Source: Candidatus Acidiferrales bacterium (GTDB lineage: Bacteria; Acidobacteriota; Terriglobia; Acidoferrales; UBA7541). From it: a stretch of DNA of 10,021 nt. Location of the stretch: NCBI GenBank assembly GCA_030043155.1, contig JASHYE010000432.1:1-10021 (forward strand). The letters run 5' to 3'. The translations under genes and the position numbers were made by a program. The notes beneath the pieces are model-generated. The model saw only the letters and a list, made by a program, of their open reading frames with translations. It was not told where the DNA came from and did no database searches. This document shows positions 1-6,329 of the stretch, in pieces (positions within the stretch are counted from its first letter, which is position 1; each line of letters starts with the position of its first letter).

Positions 1-384
1 TTACTTGTTCGCTTCGGGCGTTATCGAAGATGCCACAAGGATTGCACCCGAGCTCAGCCCCTGTCGCGTCGAAAATCTCTCCAATCCACCCAGTGTCCCC
101 TTCACCACAACTGTTTGACCCGCGTATTTCGCTGCTTCAACCTGAGGATTGAGAATGTAGACTTTCTTATCTGCGAAATTGAACAATTCGTATTTGGCGT
201 CTTTGTTCTTTACGTATTCGTTGGTGCAGGAAGCTGTCAGCGGTTTGTTGACGCGATTGAAGCCGCAATACGTATCCGTGACATAGCCGCTCCAGGTAAC
301 GCTTGGGTTCCTGGATGGAGCCAGAAAACTCAGTGAGCCTGCGAACAGAAACAGTAATGCGGCGGTAAATGGCAGTCTTACCAT
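1..384 (-). CDS. Small secreted protein of unknown function (WSGY…CG type)
   Basis: Complete 127-residue protein whose stop codon is the first three bases of the window. Residues 1-22 form a typical signal peptide: a short Arg-containing start, then a Leu/Phe/Ala-rich core. The mature part begins near a WSGYVTDTYCG stretch (31-41), with a second cysteine at 53, so Cys40 and Cys53 could form a disulfide in the periplasm. The rest (about 64-122) has alternating short hydrophobic strands such as KVYIL and TVVVKGTL, which suggests a small beta-barrel or OB-like fold. I recall similar secreted 'GYVSDSKCG' proteins as common in Acidobacteriota, but their function is unknown to me. The start is well supported by GGGAGG on the minus strand (391-396), 6 bases before the ATG. 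It is transcribed divergently from murB. Confidence 0.75.
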   Translation of the reverse strand: MVRLPFTAALLFLFAGSLSFLAPSRNPSVTWSGYVTDTYCGFNRVNKPLTASCTNEYVKNKDAKYELFNFADKKVYILNPQVEAAKYAGQTVVVKGTLGGLERFSTRQGLSSGAILVASSITPEANK

Positions 385-410
385 CGCCCACCTCCCTTTT
401 GGCCGAGTCT

Positions 411-420
411 CCGATATCGG
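411..420. promoter_or_regulatory. 10-base perfect palindrome upstream of the secreted-protein gene
   Basis: CCGATATCGG reads the same on both strands and lies 26 bases beyond the start codon of the minus-strand gene, in the 385-568 gap between it and murB. It could be a repressor or activator half-site pair. A single 10-base palindrome can occur by chance and I do not recognise it as a known operator. I see no clear -35/-10 pair and no gene in the remainder of this gap. Confidence 0.2.
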
Positions 421-558
421 GCGATGAAAGTCAATCAGGCGCTAGGCTTAAGGACAAAATCCTACGGTGCATTGCTGGAAGTTATGGCAGTGCTAGGACG
501 AGCAACCGTTTCGGCTTCGCGCTTGGTCTTATTGAGTTTGCGGGTATCCTGAATCTTT

Positions 559-564
559 GGGGAG
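559..564 (+). promoter_or_regulatory. Ribosome binding site deciding the murB start
   Basis: GGGGAG sits 4 bases before the ATG at 569. An in-frame TTG at 557 would place the start inside this site and has no Shine-Dalgarno sequence of its own. A later ATG at 605 has no comparable purine run. The ATG at 569 is therefore the preferred start. Confidence 0.6.
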
Positions 565-568
565 CGCG

Positions 569-1531
569 ATGGCTAAGGGAGCAGAAATCGTGGCCGTCAA
601 GATCATGGAAGGCGTTTCGCTGGCCGAGTACAGCAATTACCGCATCGGCGGGCCCGCGCGATACTTCTGCGAAGCCGCGAATGAAGACCAGATTCGAGAA
701 GCCGTGATGTTCGCGCGCGAGCAAAAGGCGCCGCTATTCGTGCTGGGTGGCGGAACGAATCTGCTGATCGCTGACGCGGGGTTCAATGGGCTCGTGCTCA
801 AACTCACGGCTGCGCAAATTGCGGCCGACGGAGAACAGGTGACGGCAGGAGCAGGCGTTTCCGTTGCGGACCTGCTGAAATTCACAATCGCACACTCACT
901 GAGCGGCTTGGAGTGGGCCGGCGGCTTGCCCGGGACGCTGGGCGGAGCCATTCGCGGGAATGCAGGCGCGTTTCAGGGAGAAATCAAAGACCGCATCGTG
1001 AGCGCCGAAAGCTTTGATGTGGAGACGCTCACGACGATCACGCGCGAAAATGCCGCGTGCAAGTTCGCGTACCGCAACAGTATTTTCAAGGAAAAGAACG
1101 GGCGCGAGATTATTTTGGGCGCCACTCTCAAACTCGAGAAAGGCGACTTGCAGAAAATTGCCGCGGGCGTTCAGGAAAAAATCAACTATCGCTTGGAACG
1201 GCACCCGATGGAATATCCCAACATCGGCAGCACGTTCAAAAATGTGGATCTGCAATTGGTGCCGAATGTGTGGCGCCAAGCAGTCGCAAAAGTGATTAAG
1301 GTTGACCCATTCCCCGTGGTACCGACAGCGTACCTGATCTCTGAAGCAGGATTGCGCGGAACGCAGCATGGCGGCGCAATGGTCTCGCAGAAGCATCCGA
1401 ATTTCATCGTGAATCTCGGCGGAGCGAAGGCAGCCGACGTGAACTTTTTGATCGCCGCCGTCAAAGAGGGGGTGTTTGAAAAATACGGGATCCGCCTGGA
1501 AGAGGAAATTCAAGAAGTCTCGTCGCGCTAG
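569..1531 (+). CDS. murB: UDP-N-acetylmuramate dehydrogenase (UDP-N-acetylenolpyruvoylglucosamine reductase)
   Basis: MurB is a cytoplasmic FAD enzyme that reduces UDP-GlcNAc-enolpyruvate with NADPH to UDP-MurNAc in peptidoglycan precursor synthesis. The 320-residue protein shows the family's parts in order: the N-terminal IGGPA loop (about 26-30), the FAD-binding LGGGTNLLI (59-67), the glycine-rich GGLPGTLGGAIRGNAG (118-133), and YRNSIF with the active-site Arg (about 169). These are followed by GSTFKN with the catalytic Ser (about 221), EAGLRG, HPNFIVN and a C-terminal LEEEI whose last Glu (about 313) is the expected proton donor. Between GSTFKN and EAGLRG about 30 residues replace the usual short PPG-type link of type II enzymes. 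It stands alone here, away from other cell-wall genes. Identification is very secure; the start was chosen by its ribosome binding site. Confidence 0.97.
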   Translation: MAKGAEIVAVKIMEGVSLAEYSNYRIGGPARYFCEAANEDQIREAVMFAREQKAPLFVLGGGTNLLIADAGFNGLVLKLTAAQIAADGEQVTAGAGVSVADLLKFTIAHSLSGLEWAGGLPGTLGGAIRGNAGAFQGEIKDRIVSAESFDVETLTTITRENAACKFAYRNSIFKEKNGREIILGATLKLEKGDLQKIAAGVQEKINYRLERHPMEYPNIGSTFKNVDLQLVPNVWRQAVAKVIKVDPFPVVPTAYLISEAGLRGTQHGGAMVSQKHPNFIVNLGGAKAADVNFLIAAVKEGVFEKYGIRLEEEIQEVSSR

Positions 1532-1609
1532 CTTGCGCCAGATTAAAGGTTTCGCTCTTCGATTGCCTCGGTTTTCTGATGCTTCCTGTTCGCGCTTCCC
1601 AGCATCTAT

Positions 1610-3043
1610 TTGTCCGTGTCCAGGATCATTTATGTTGGCGTTGCCGTAGCATTGCTTTGCCTTAGCGCGTTCCCGCAGCAGAACGGTTCCCCGGCGACTC
1701 CATCAGCCAATCTCCAAACGGGTACGGTATCGCCGGAAATTACTTGTACCGCGCAACCCGATCAGAGCTACGCCCTTTATTTGCCTTCGCATTACACTCC
1801 TGAAAAACGATGGCCTGTGGTTTATGCATTTGATCCCGCGGCCCGTGGAAGCACTCCCCTTGAGTTGATGAAAGACGCAGCCGAACGCTACGGTTACATC
1901 CTGGCAGGCTCGAACAATTCGCAAAACGGCGCGTGGAAAGAAGAGGCCGCAGCCGCACAAGCGATGTATCACGATACCCGCGAACGGCTTTCGATCGACG
2001 CGAACCGCATTTATTTTACCGGACTTTCCGGCGGCGCTCGTTTTGCGGCTTCGCTCGCCCAGGCGTGCAAATGCGCAGCAGGAGTTCTCCTCAGTGGCGC
2101 CGGCTTTTCCCCTTCGTCGCCGCCAACTACTGGAGGAAACTTTGCTGTGTTCGGTGCTGTAGGGATGTTTGACTTCAATTACGGCGAAATGATTCAGCTC
2201 GATGCAAGGCTTGGTGAACTGCACTATGCGCACGTGCTGGAACGTTTCGACGGAGCGCATGAATGGGCGCCGGCAAACGTGATGGACGACGCCTTCGCGT
2301 GGTTTCGGCTGATCGCCATGAAAGACGGCCGCGAGGCGCGCGACCAAGCTTTCATTAAAGAACAAGCGGCCGTCGCGGAAAAGCGCGCTGAATCTCTGAT
2401 TTCGGCGGGCGATGCCTACGAGGGTTGGTTCGACTACCGCCAGGATGCGGATACCTTCGCCGGTCTGGAAGATGGTGAGGAATTCCGCGAGCGCGCGATG
2501 GCGCTCAAAAATGACAAAGCCGTTCACGCCGGAGCCAAGCGCGAGCAACAGGAAATCGAGGAACAATCGCAGATGGACGCGGAAATTCTCCGAGAACTGG
2601 GCAACCTCCGCGAGGGCTCACCGCAGACGAATCCGCCCGCCGAACTGGCGCAAAACATTTTTGACTTGCAGCGCCGTGCTCAGGACGAAACGAATGCGCA
2701 GAAAGTACGGGTCCTGCGCCGCGCGCTGGGCGCTGTTTATATTGGCGCGATGGAAGACGGCCAAGCCCTCTACGACTCGCACGATTCAACGCATGCGCTG
2801 ATCTATTTTGAACTGGCGGCTATTGCGGCGCCAGATTCTGCGGGACCCCTTCGGGCCATTGCCATGGCGCGAGCAACGAATGGTGACCGCCGAGGCGCGC
2901 TCGATGCTTTGAGGCGCGCGGAAAGAAAAAGCGGAAATCGCGCCGCATTTGCGGCCTGGCTCCAAAGCGAGCCAGCATTCGCGAAAATCCGCGACACGGC
3001 AGAATTCCGCGCGCTGCTGCAATCCGCTCAGGGGGCACAATAG
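1610..3043 (+). CDS. Exported alpha/beta-hydrolase with helical TPR-like C-terminal region
   Basis: The 477-residue protein starts with a signal peptide (about 1-23, hydrophobic core IIYVGVAVALLCLSA). Residues about 45-235 look like an alpha/beta-hydrolase of the PHB-depolymerase/esterase type. They include strand WPVVYAFDP, an oxyanion-side region, the nucleophile elbow GLSGG (Ser140), a likely acid residue near Asp188, and a histidine in FDGAHEW (His217). From about 240 to the end the sequence is strongly helical and charged, and 393-440 reads as a TPR-like helix pair (ALIYFELAAIAAPDS then GDRRGALDALRRAE). It probably acts as a periplasmic or secreted esterase or peptidase-like hydrolase; the substrate cannot be read from the sequence. 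The start is uncertain: TTG at 1610 or GTG at 1616, neither with a clear ribosome binding site, and an in-frame TGA at 1577 limits upstream extension. The 78 bases separating it from murB contain no recognisable terminator. Confidence 0.82.
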   Translation: MSVSRIIYVGVAVALLCLSAFPQQNGSPATPSANLQTGTVSPEITCTAQPDQSYALYLPSHYTPEKRWPVVYAFDPAARGSTPLELMKDAAERYGYILAGSNNSQNGAWKEEAAAAQAMYHDTRERLSIDANRIYFTGLSGGARFAASLAQACKCAAGVLLSGAGFSPSSPPTTGGNFAVFGAVGMFDFNYGEMIQLDARLGELHYAHVLERFDGAHEWAPANVMDDAFAWFRLIAMKDGREARDQAFIKEQAAVAEKRAESLISAGDAYEGWFDYRQDADTFAGLEDGEEFRERAMALKNDKAVHAGAKREQQEIEEQSQMDAEILRELGNLREGSPQTNPPAELAQNIFDLQRRAQDETNAQKVRVLRRALGAVYIGAMEDGQALYDSHDSTHALIYFELAAIAAPDSAGPLRAIAMARATNGDRRGALDALRRAERKSGNRAAFAAWLQSEPAFAKIRDTAEFRALLQSAQGAQ

Positions 3044-3077
3044 CCATTCATCCTTCGCTACAAATCCGGCTACAAAC

Positions 3078-3121
3078 TTTGCCTGATTGCCATTCCCTTT
3101 TCTCTCCGCCACACTTTGATC
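3078..3121 (+). promoter_or_regulatory. Leader of the 63-aa gene with shared block TTTGCCTGATTG
   Basis: TTTGCCTGATTG at 3078-3089 ends exactly 32 bases before the ATG at 3122. The identical 12 bases occur at 3819-3830, also exactly 32 bases before the ATG of the paralogous 69-aa gene. A second block, CCGCCACAC (3106-3114), matches CCGCCATAC in the other leader at 8 of 9 positions but is shifted by 2 bases relative to the start. No Shine-Dalgarno sequence is visible, so the element may be an operator, a leader RNA feature or a remnant of the duplication. Confidence 0.5.
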
Positions 3122-3313
3122 ATGCGTATTGTCCCTCCCGACGAATATGCGGGCGCGGTGGTTTTCTTGGAAAAGCACGGCCACAGCGTCAAGCCTATCG
3201 ATAGCCTAACCACCTCCGATCCTTGCCCCGCGAGCACCCGCGTCGACGGGAAGGAGTTAACCGCCGAAGAAGTGGTGTCGCTGGCTACCCAAAAAGGCTG
3301 GGTCCTCCCGTAG
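3122..3313 (+). CDS. Small protein of unknown function, paralogue of the 69-aa protein downstream
   Basis: A 63-residue soluble protein with no signal peptide or membrane segment. I do not recognise the family. It aligns along its whole length with the 69-residue product at 3863-4072. Both begin MR, share an aromatic then Ala then FL (residues 9-16), a His-x-Val (21-23), the triplet VDG (41-43) and a terminal GW (59-60), with the same spacing from VDG to GW in both. Identity is roughly a quarter to 30 percent by eye. The layout suggests helix, beta hairpin with a VDG turn, then a helix ending in GW. That two-copy similarity is the main evidence that the short frame is a real gene. A TTG at 3116 is an alternative start. 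It shares its reading frame with the preceding hydrolase but lies beyond that gene's TAG stop. Confidence 0.62.
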   Translation: MRIVPPDEYAGAVVFLEKHGHSVKPIDSLTTSDPCPASTRVDGKELTAEEVVSLATQKGWVLP

Positions 3314-3345
3314 CTTCGCACTCCGCTGCCTTGAAACCGTCGTCC

Positions 3346-3375
3346 TTGACTGCAACTCGAATATCAGCATACATT
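3346..3375 (+). promoter_or_regulatory. Possible sigma-70-type promoter for the PilZ gene
   Basis: TTGACT (3346-3351) is followed after 18 bases by TACATT (3370-3375), giving 5 of 6 and 4 of 6 matches to the consensus boxes. It lies in the gap between the 63-aa gene and the PilZ gene and would start RNA about 25 bases before the ATG at 3408. This is a visual match only. Confidence 0.35.
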
Positions 3376-3407
3376 GCGTGAACCCTGACTGAGGTTGCCA
3401 CGGACCA

Positions 3408-3725
3408 ATGGGAATCGAGCACAGGCGCGAGCCGCGCCATCCGTTTTTCGCGTCGGTGGAACTCCTCGAATCACAGTTCAATGCACGCATCGAAGCGCGC
3501 ACTGGCGATCTGAGCTTGCACGGATGTTACGTTGGTACGACGAATCCGTTTCAGGCCGGCGCGACTGTCCGCGTGACCATCACTCACGCGCAAGAGAAAT
3601 TCACGGCAACGGGAAAGGTCGTGCACACCAAGCCAAACGTTGGCATGGGGATTTCGTTCACGGAGGTCGCCTCGGCGCAACGCGGCATCCTCATGAAGTG
3701 GCTTTCCCAGATGCACGGCGATTAG
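3408..3725 (+). CDS. PilZ domain protein (probable c-di-GMP binding)
   Basis: A 105-residue protein consisting of a single PilZ domain, with no signal peptide or membrane segment. Both c-di-GMP binding motifs of the family are present: RxxxR as RREPR (residues 6-10) and D/N-x-S-x-x-G as DLSLHG (34-39). A typical closing strand VGMGISF follows near residues 77-84 (approximate), then a C-terminal amphipathic helix. Proteins of this kind bind the second messenger and pass the signal to a partner, often in motility, attachment or exopolysaccharide control. No partner domain is fused and no pilus, flagellar or cyclase gene is in view, so the output is unknown. A weak GAGG at 3391-3394 is rather far (13 bases) from the ATG. 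It is flanked on both sides by genes for the paralogous small proteins. Confidence 0.9.
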   Translation: MGIEHRREPRHPFFASVELLESQFNARIEARTGDLSLHGCYVGTTNPFQAGATVRVTITHAQEKFTATGKVVHTKPNVGMGISFTEVASAQRGILMKWLSQMHGD

Positions 3726-3818
3726 AATCACACTTCAGCGAATCCTCAATTCCGCTCCCCGCAGCCGTCGCGTAAGAACTCGATGCCGGAAGGGGTACCC
3801 GCTCTTTTCCGTCAGTCA

Positions 3819-3862
3819 TTTGCCTGATTGACCATACCGCCGGGCCGCCATACGTTTTCCCT
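3819..3862 (+). promoter_or_regulatory. Leader of the 69-aa gene with shared block TTTGCCTGATTG
   Basis: TTTGCCTGATTG at 3819-3830 ends exactly 32 bases before the ATG at 3863, as in the leader of the 63-aa gene. The second shared block is CCGCCATAC at 3845-3853. The bases between and around the blocks have diverged, and the 2-base shift between blocks means they are not in a common reading frame. This points to conservation as DNA or RNA, not as coding sequence. There is no recognisable Shine-Dalgarno sequence. Confidence 0.5.
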
Positions 3863-4072
3863 ATGCGGACGCTCACCGTAGAGCAGTTCAACCGCGCCCT
3901 GGCGTTCCTCAAGAATCGCCACAAGGTCACGCTTTCGCGCGCTACTCCGGGCGACGAGCCTCGCGTTACTGTCGACGGCCAGGCGCTTCCTCGTGCCGAC
4001 GTAATTCGCATGGCCGAATCCGAAGGCTGGAGCGACCAGTGGAAGCCAACTCCGTCCCACGGGGAATCTTGA
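3863..4072 (+). CDS. Small protein of unknown function, paralogue of the 63-aa protein upstream
   Basis: A 69-residue soluble protein, family not recognised. Compared with the 63-residue protein at 3122-3313 it keeps MR at the start, F9, A12, F15-L16, H20, V22, VDG (37-39), L42, V47, A51 and GW (55-56), and carries about 10 extra polar residues after GW. The first half resembles an amphipathic helix (EQFNRALAFLKNRHKV). The VDG turn is followed by a second helix (PRADVIRMAESEGW). Arg and charged residues are frequent, so nucleic-acid or partner-protein binding is possible, but this is a guess. It lies 137 bases after the PilZ gene and 80 bases before the channel gene. No ribosome binding site is visible at the ATG, just as in its paralogue. 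Confidence 0.65.
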   Translation: MRTLTVEQFNRALAFLKNRHKVTLSRATPGDEPRVTVDGQALPRADVIRMAESEGWSDQWKPTPSHGES

Positions 4073-4076
4073 AGCT

Positions 4077-4117
4077 CGCGTCACCTAATTTTTTTCTCGC
4101 AACCGAACCGTGACGTG
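4077..4117 (+). other. Inverted repeat in the gap before the channel gene
   Basis: CGTCAC (4079-4084) pairs with GTGACG (4110-4115), and a G-U and a C-G pair extend the stem to 8. The 25-base loop contains a run of 7 T. Because the T run is in the loop and not behind the stem, this is not a standard intrinsic terminator. It may be a 5' leader structure of the channel gene or chance. Confidence 0.2.
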
Positions 4118-4152
4118 CACCCAATGTTTGTAATCCTAAAAAGAGAAGCCGT

Positions 4153-5307
4153 ATGATGCAGTTCTTCGTTCAGAATTGGCACAATTTGCTGTGGGCAGCG
4201 ATTGTCCTTGCGGTCGCGGTTGCCGTCTCACTGCTCGTGCACTACGTCGTGTTCTGGCTGCTCAAGCGCCTGGCACGGCGCAAAGGAGCTTACCTCGACC
4301 AGTCTCTTGCCCGCCATGCCCAGGGCCCCACGCGCTGGATTTTCCCTCTGCTCGCAATCCTGATCGTCCTGCCAGGACTCACTCTTCCTCCGAAGCTAAT
4401 GTCCGCTCTGGAGCACATCACCGGCATCGGGTTAATTGCCGCAATCGCATGGCTTTTCATCCTGGCCAGCGTCATCACCTCCGACGTTCTCGCCAATCGC
4501 TACCGCGTCGACGTGGCGGATAACCTGCTGGCGCGGCGAATTCAAACGCAGTTCCATATGCTTCATCGCGTTGTCGTGGTCGTCGTCACGATTGTCGCCG
4601 TCGCAATTGCGCTGATGACGTTCCCCGCGATCAACCACATCGGTATGAGCCTGCTGGCATCCGCTGGCTTAGCCGGACTGATCGTGGGCCTCGCAATGAA
4701 GGGCACGCTTTCTAACTTGATCGCCGGAATTCAAATTGCCTTCACGCAACCGTTTCGTCTCGAGGATGCTGTGGTGATCGAAGGCCAGTGGGGCTGGATC
4801 GAGGAAATCGGGACCATGTACGTCGTGGTGCGCATCTGGGACCTTCGCAGATTGGTGTTGCCGCTCTCCTATTTTCTCGACCATCCTTTCGAGAACTGGA
4901 CGCGTACCAGCGCGGAGCTTCTCGGCCACTGTTTTATTTACGTCGATTACACCGTACCCGTGGAAGAGATTCGCCAAGAGCTTCGGCGCGTGGTCGAATC
5001 AACGCCACTTTGGGCAGGAAAGGTATGCGTGCTGCAGCTCTCCGACTTTTTTCAGACCACGGCTCAGTTGCGCGCCTTGATGGATGCCCGCAACTCGAGT
5101 GACGCTTGGGATTTGCGCTGCTACGTTCGCGAAAAACTCATCGCCTACATCAAAGAGCATTATCCGCAGAGTCTGCCGCGCTATCGAGCGGAGCTTGATA
5201 CGCCTAAGACCGCCGCGAGCGAGGAAGGCCCAAACCGAGCCACAAACAGGCTTGGCAGCGCCCCGCAATCGCAGGCTCCTGCTCGAAAGCAGCCTGGGCC
5301 GCCATAG
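4153..5307 (+). CDS. MscS-family small-conductance mechanosensitive ion channel
   Basis: A 384-residue inner-membrane channel of the MscS superfamily; such channels open under membrane tension to release solutes on osmotic downshock. Hydrophobic helices lie at about 11-38, 62-78, 90-112 and 136-158. The pore-lining helix follows at about 164-196 with the expected Gly/Ala pattern (SAGLAGLIVGLAMKGTLSN). After it comes the signature FTQPFRLEDAVVIEG and the beta domain with WGWIEEIG (213-220), then an alpha/beta cytoplasmic domain (about 250-345). The last 35 residues are Pro/Gln/Arg-rich and probably disordered. It has more membrane helices than the three of E. coli MscS. The start is the first of two adjacent ATGs, behind a purine-rich AAAAAGAGAAG. 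It ends 43 bases from the convergent small membrane-protein gene. Confidence 0.93.
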   Translation: MMQFFVQNWHNLLWAAIVLAVAVAVSLLVHYVVFWLLKRLARRKGAYLDQSLARHAQGPTRWIFPLLAILIVLPGLTLPPKLMSALEHITGIGLIAAIAWLFILASVITSDVLANRYRVDVADNLLARRIQTQFHMLHRVVVVVVTIVAVAIALMTFPAINHIGMSLLASAGLAGLIVGLAMKGTLSNLIAGIQIAFTQPFRLEDAVVIEGQWGWIEEIGTMYVVVRIWDLRRLVLPLSYFLDHPFENWTRTSAELLGHCFIYVDYTVPVEEIRQELRRVVESTPLWAGKVCVLQLSDFFQTTAQLRALMDARNSSDAWDLRCYVREKLIAYIKEHYPQSLPRYRAELDTPKTAASEEGPNRATNRLGSAPQSQAPARKQPGPP

Positions 5308-5350
5308 GAAGGCGATGGCAGCTTCCAAATGCTCGAACAACGCCAACCGG

Positions 5351-5644
5351 CTATTTCACGAAAGTATGCCACAGTGGATAGCTCAAGAAGGTGAGGATGC
5401 CAGCAGCGGCAAATGAGATGACCATAAGGCGTTTCTTGCTCTGCGGGAATGACCGGGCATGCTCGTTCCAAGCATCGATGATTGCCTGGCCCGAACCCCG
5501 TCGCCAAAGGGCAGCCAAATAAATTACGAATGTCTCTTGGTCCTCCGAGCTCAGCAGCTGGAGAGCCTCGCGGATGATAAGGACCATCGTAACAATTGCG
5601 AGCCCGAATAGAGAGACACCCAGATAACCTACGAAATCCCTCAT
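5351..5644 (-). CDS. Small membrane protein of unknown function with two predicted helices
   Basis: A 97-residue protein, family not recognised. A hydrophobic segment at about 6-25 (GYLGVSLFGLAIVTMVLII) and another at about 73-92 (LMVISFAAAGILTFLSYPLW) flank a polar, mostly helical middle containing RRGSGQ. This suggests a hairpin membrane protein with both ends on one side. It faces the MscS-type gene tail to tail, and its start region faces a 202-base gap before the DUF1844 gene. No strong ribosome binding site precedes the ATG. The case for a real gene is the two clean membrane segments and absence of any better frame in this stretch; it remains moderate. Confidence 0.58.
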   Translation of the reverse strand: MRDFVGYLGVSLFGLAIVTMVLIIREALQLLSSEDQETFVIYLAALWRRGSGQAIIDAWNEHARSFPQSKKRLMVISFAAAGILTFLSYPLWHTFVK

Positions 5645-5791
5645 GTAGACAGCTTAATTCACGCTCTACGGTGTGATGGTGGAAGTTGCGCAGTCAGTCA
5701 ACTCATTGCCACTACCGGATAACTCGGATTTGCGCGGCTATCGGGAACTGAGTTACTGCGACAGAACCCGCCCTGATGACGCGCGCCCTCT

Positions 5792-5817
5792 CATAATGCT
5801 AAACTGAAGTTTATAGT
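5792..5817 (+). promoter_or_regulatory. Possible -10 elements upstream of the DUF1844-MBL-ribF operon
   Basis: In the 202-base gap 5645-5846, CATAAT (5792-5797) and TATAGT (5812-5817) each match the -10 consensus at 5 of 6 positions. No convincing -35 box lies 16-18 bases before either. The second would give a leader of about 23 bases before the GTG at 5847. The rest of the gap shows only a short inverted repeat (TAACTC 5720-5725, GAGTTA 5750-5755) and nothing else I can name. Confidence 0.28.
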
Positions 5818-5834
5818 CTTCTGCTGCATAACCC

Positions 5835-5840
5835 GAGGAG
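5835..5840 (+). promoter_or_regulatory. Strong ribosome binding site for a GTG start
   Basis: GAGGAG lies 6 bases before the GTG at 5847 and fixes it as the start of the DUF1844 gene. There is no in-frame ATG near the beginning of the frame. Confidence 0.7.
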
Positions 5841-5846
5841 CTTGCT

Positions 5847-6329
5847 GTGGCTGACCAGAAGCACGAAGAATCCTTTCGCGTCGTCGACCGGCGGCTGTTC
5901 AATTCCGAGGGCGAACTACGCCCGGAAATTGCCGAAGAGCAGACGCGCGAGCAAGCCAAATCAAAACCATCGCCTCTCCAGCCCGATGCGAAATCAAGCA
6001 AAGCCGCACCCTCCGCAGCTGCTCCCGAAACGCCTGCACCCAAGCCCGACCGGAATTTTCAGCTTCTCATCGACCTTCTTGCGCGTAACGCAGCGGCGCT
6101 TCTTGGAGGCATTCCGGATCCCGGGACGGGCCAGGCTTACCTCGACCTCGAAGGCGCCCGCGAAATGATCGACATGCTCGACACTCTCCGCGAAAAAACC
6201 CGCGGCAATCTGGCCCCTGAAGAAGACCGCCTGCTTTCCGAAGTTCTCGGAAGCCTCAAGCTTTCTTACATGGAAATCTCCAAAGCCGCCGCAAAATCCA
6301 TGCGCGAAGGGGCCAAAGGCGCGCACTAG
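5847..6329 (+). CDS. DUF1844 domain protein
   Basis: A 160-residue protein in two parts. Residues 1-70 are charged, then Ala/Pro/Lys-rich (SKAAPSAAAPETPAPKP) and probably disordered. Residues about 71-150 match the DUF1844 pattern as I know it: an FQLLIDLLARNAAALLGG helix, a short DPGTGQ link, then AREMIDMLDTLREKTRGNL, EEDRLLSEVLGSLKLSYME. DUF1844 has no assigned biochemical function that I know of. It has no signal peptide and is likely cytosolic. The stop TAG shares its last G with the GTG start of the next gene (TAGTG), so the two are probably translationally coupled. It is the first gene of a three-gene operon ending in ribF. Confidence 0.9.
   Translation: MADQKHEESFRVVDRRLFNSEGELRPEIAEEQTREQAKSKPSPLQPDAKSSKAAPSAAAPETPAPKPDRNFQLLIDLLARNAAALLGGIPDPGTGQAYLDLEGAREMIDMLDTLREKTRGNLAPEEDRLLSEVLGSLKLSYMEISKAAAKSMREGAKGAH

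Noticed and set aside
1703..2566. Long minus-strand open frame opposite the exported hydrolase gene
   Set aside because: It lies fully antisense to a gene with clear motifs, its translation is low-complexity Arg/Ser-rich without recognisable motifs, and GC-rich DNA often yields such frames.
3041..3121. Possible stop-codon readthrough joining the hydrolase to the 63-aa protein, which share a frame
   Set aside because: About 26 stop-free codons in the gap is not unusual by chance, the bridging residues show no domain, and the paralogous small gene has no such neighbour.
3793..3800. Palindrome GGGTACCC between the PilZ gene and the 69-aa gene
   Set aside because: Eight bases is too short to be meaningful, and the other small-protein leader has no counterpart.
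4089..4095. Run of seven T after the 69-aa gene, considered as an intrinsic terminator
   Set aside because: No GC-rich stem precedes it; the only inverted repeat places the T run in its loop.
5307..5326. GGAAG…CTTCC hairpin just after the channel gene
   Set aside because: The stem is only 5 pairs, with no T run on either side in the right place.
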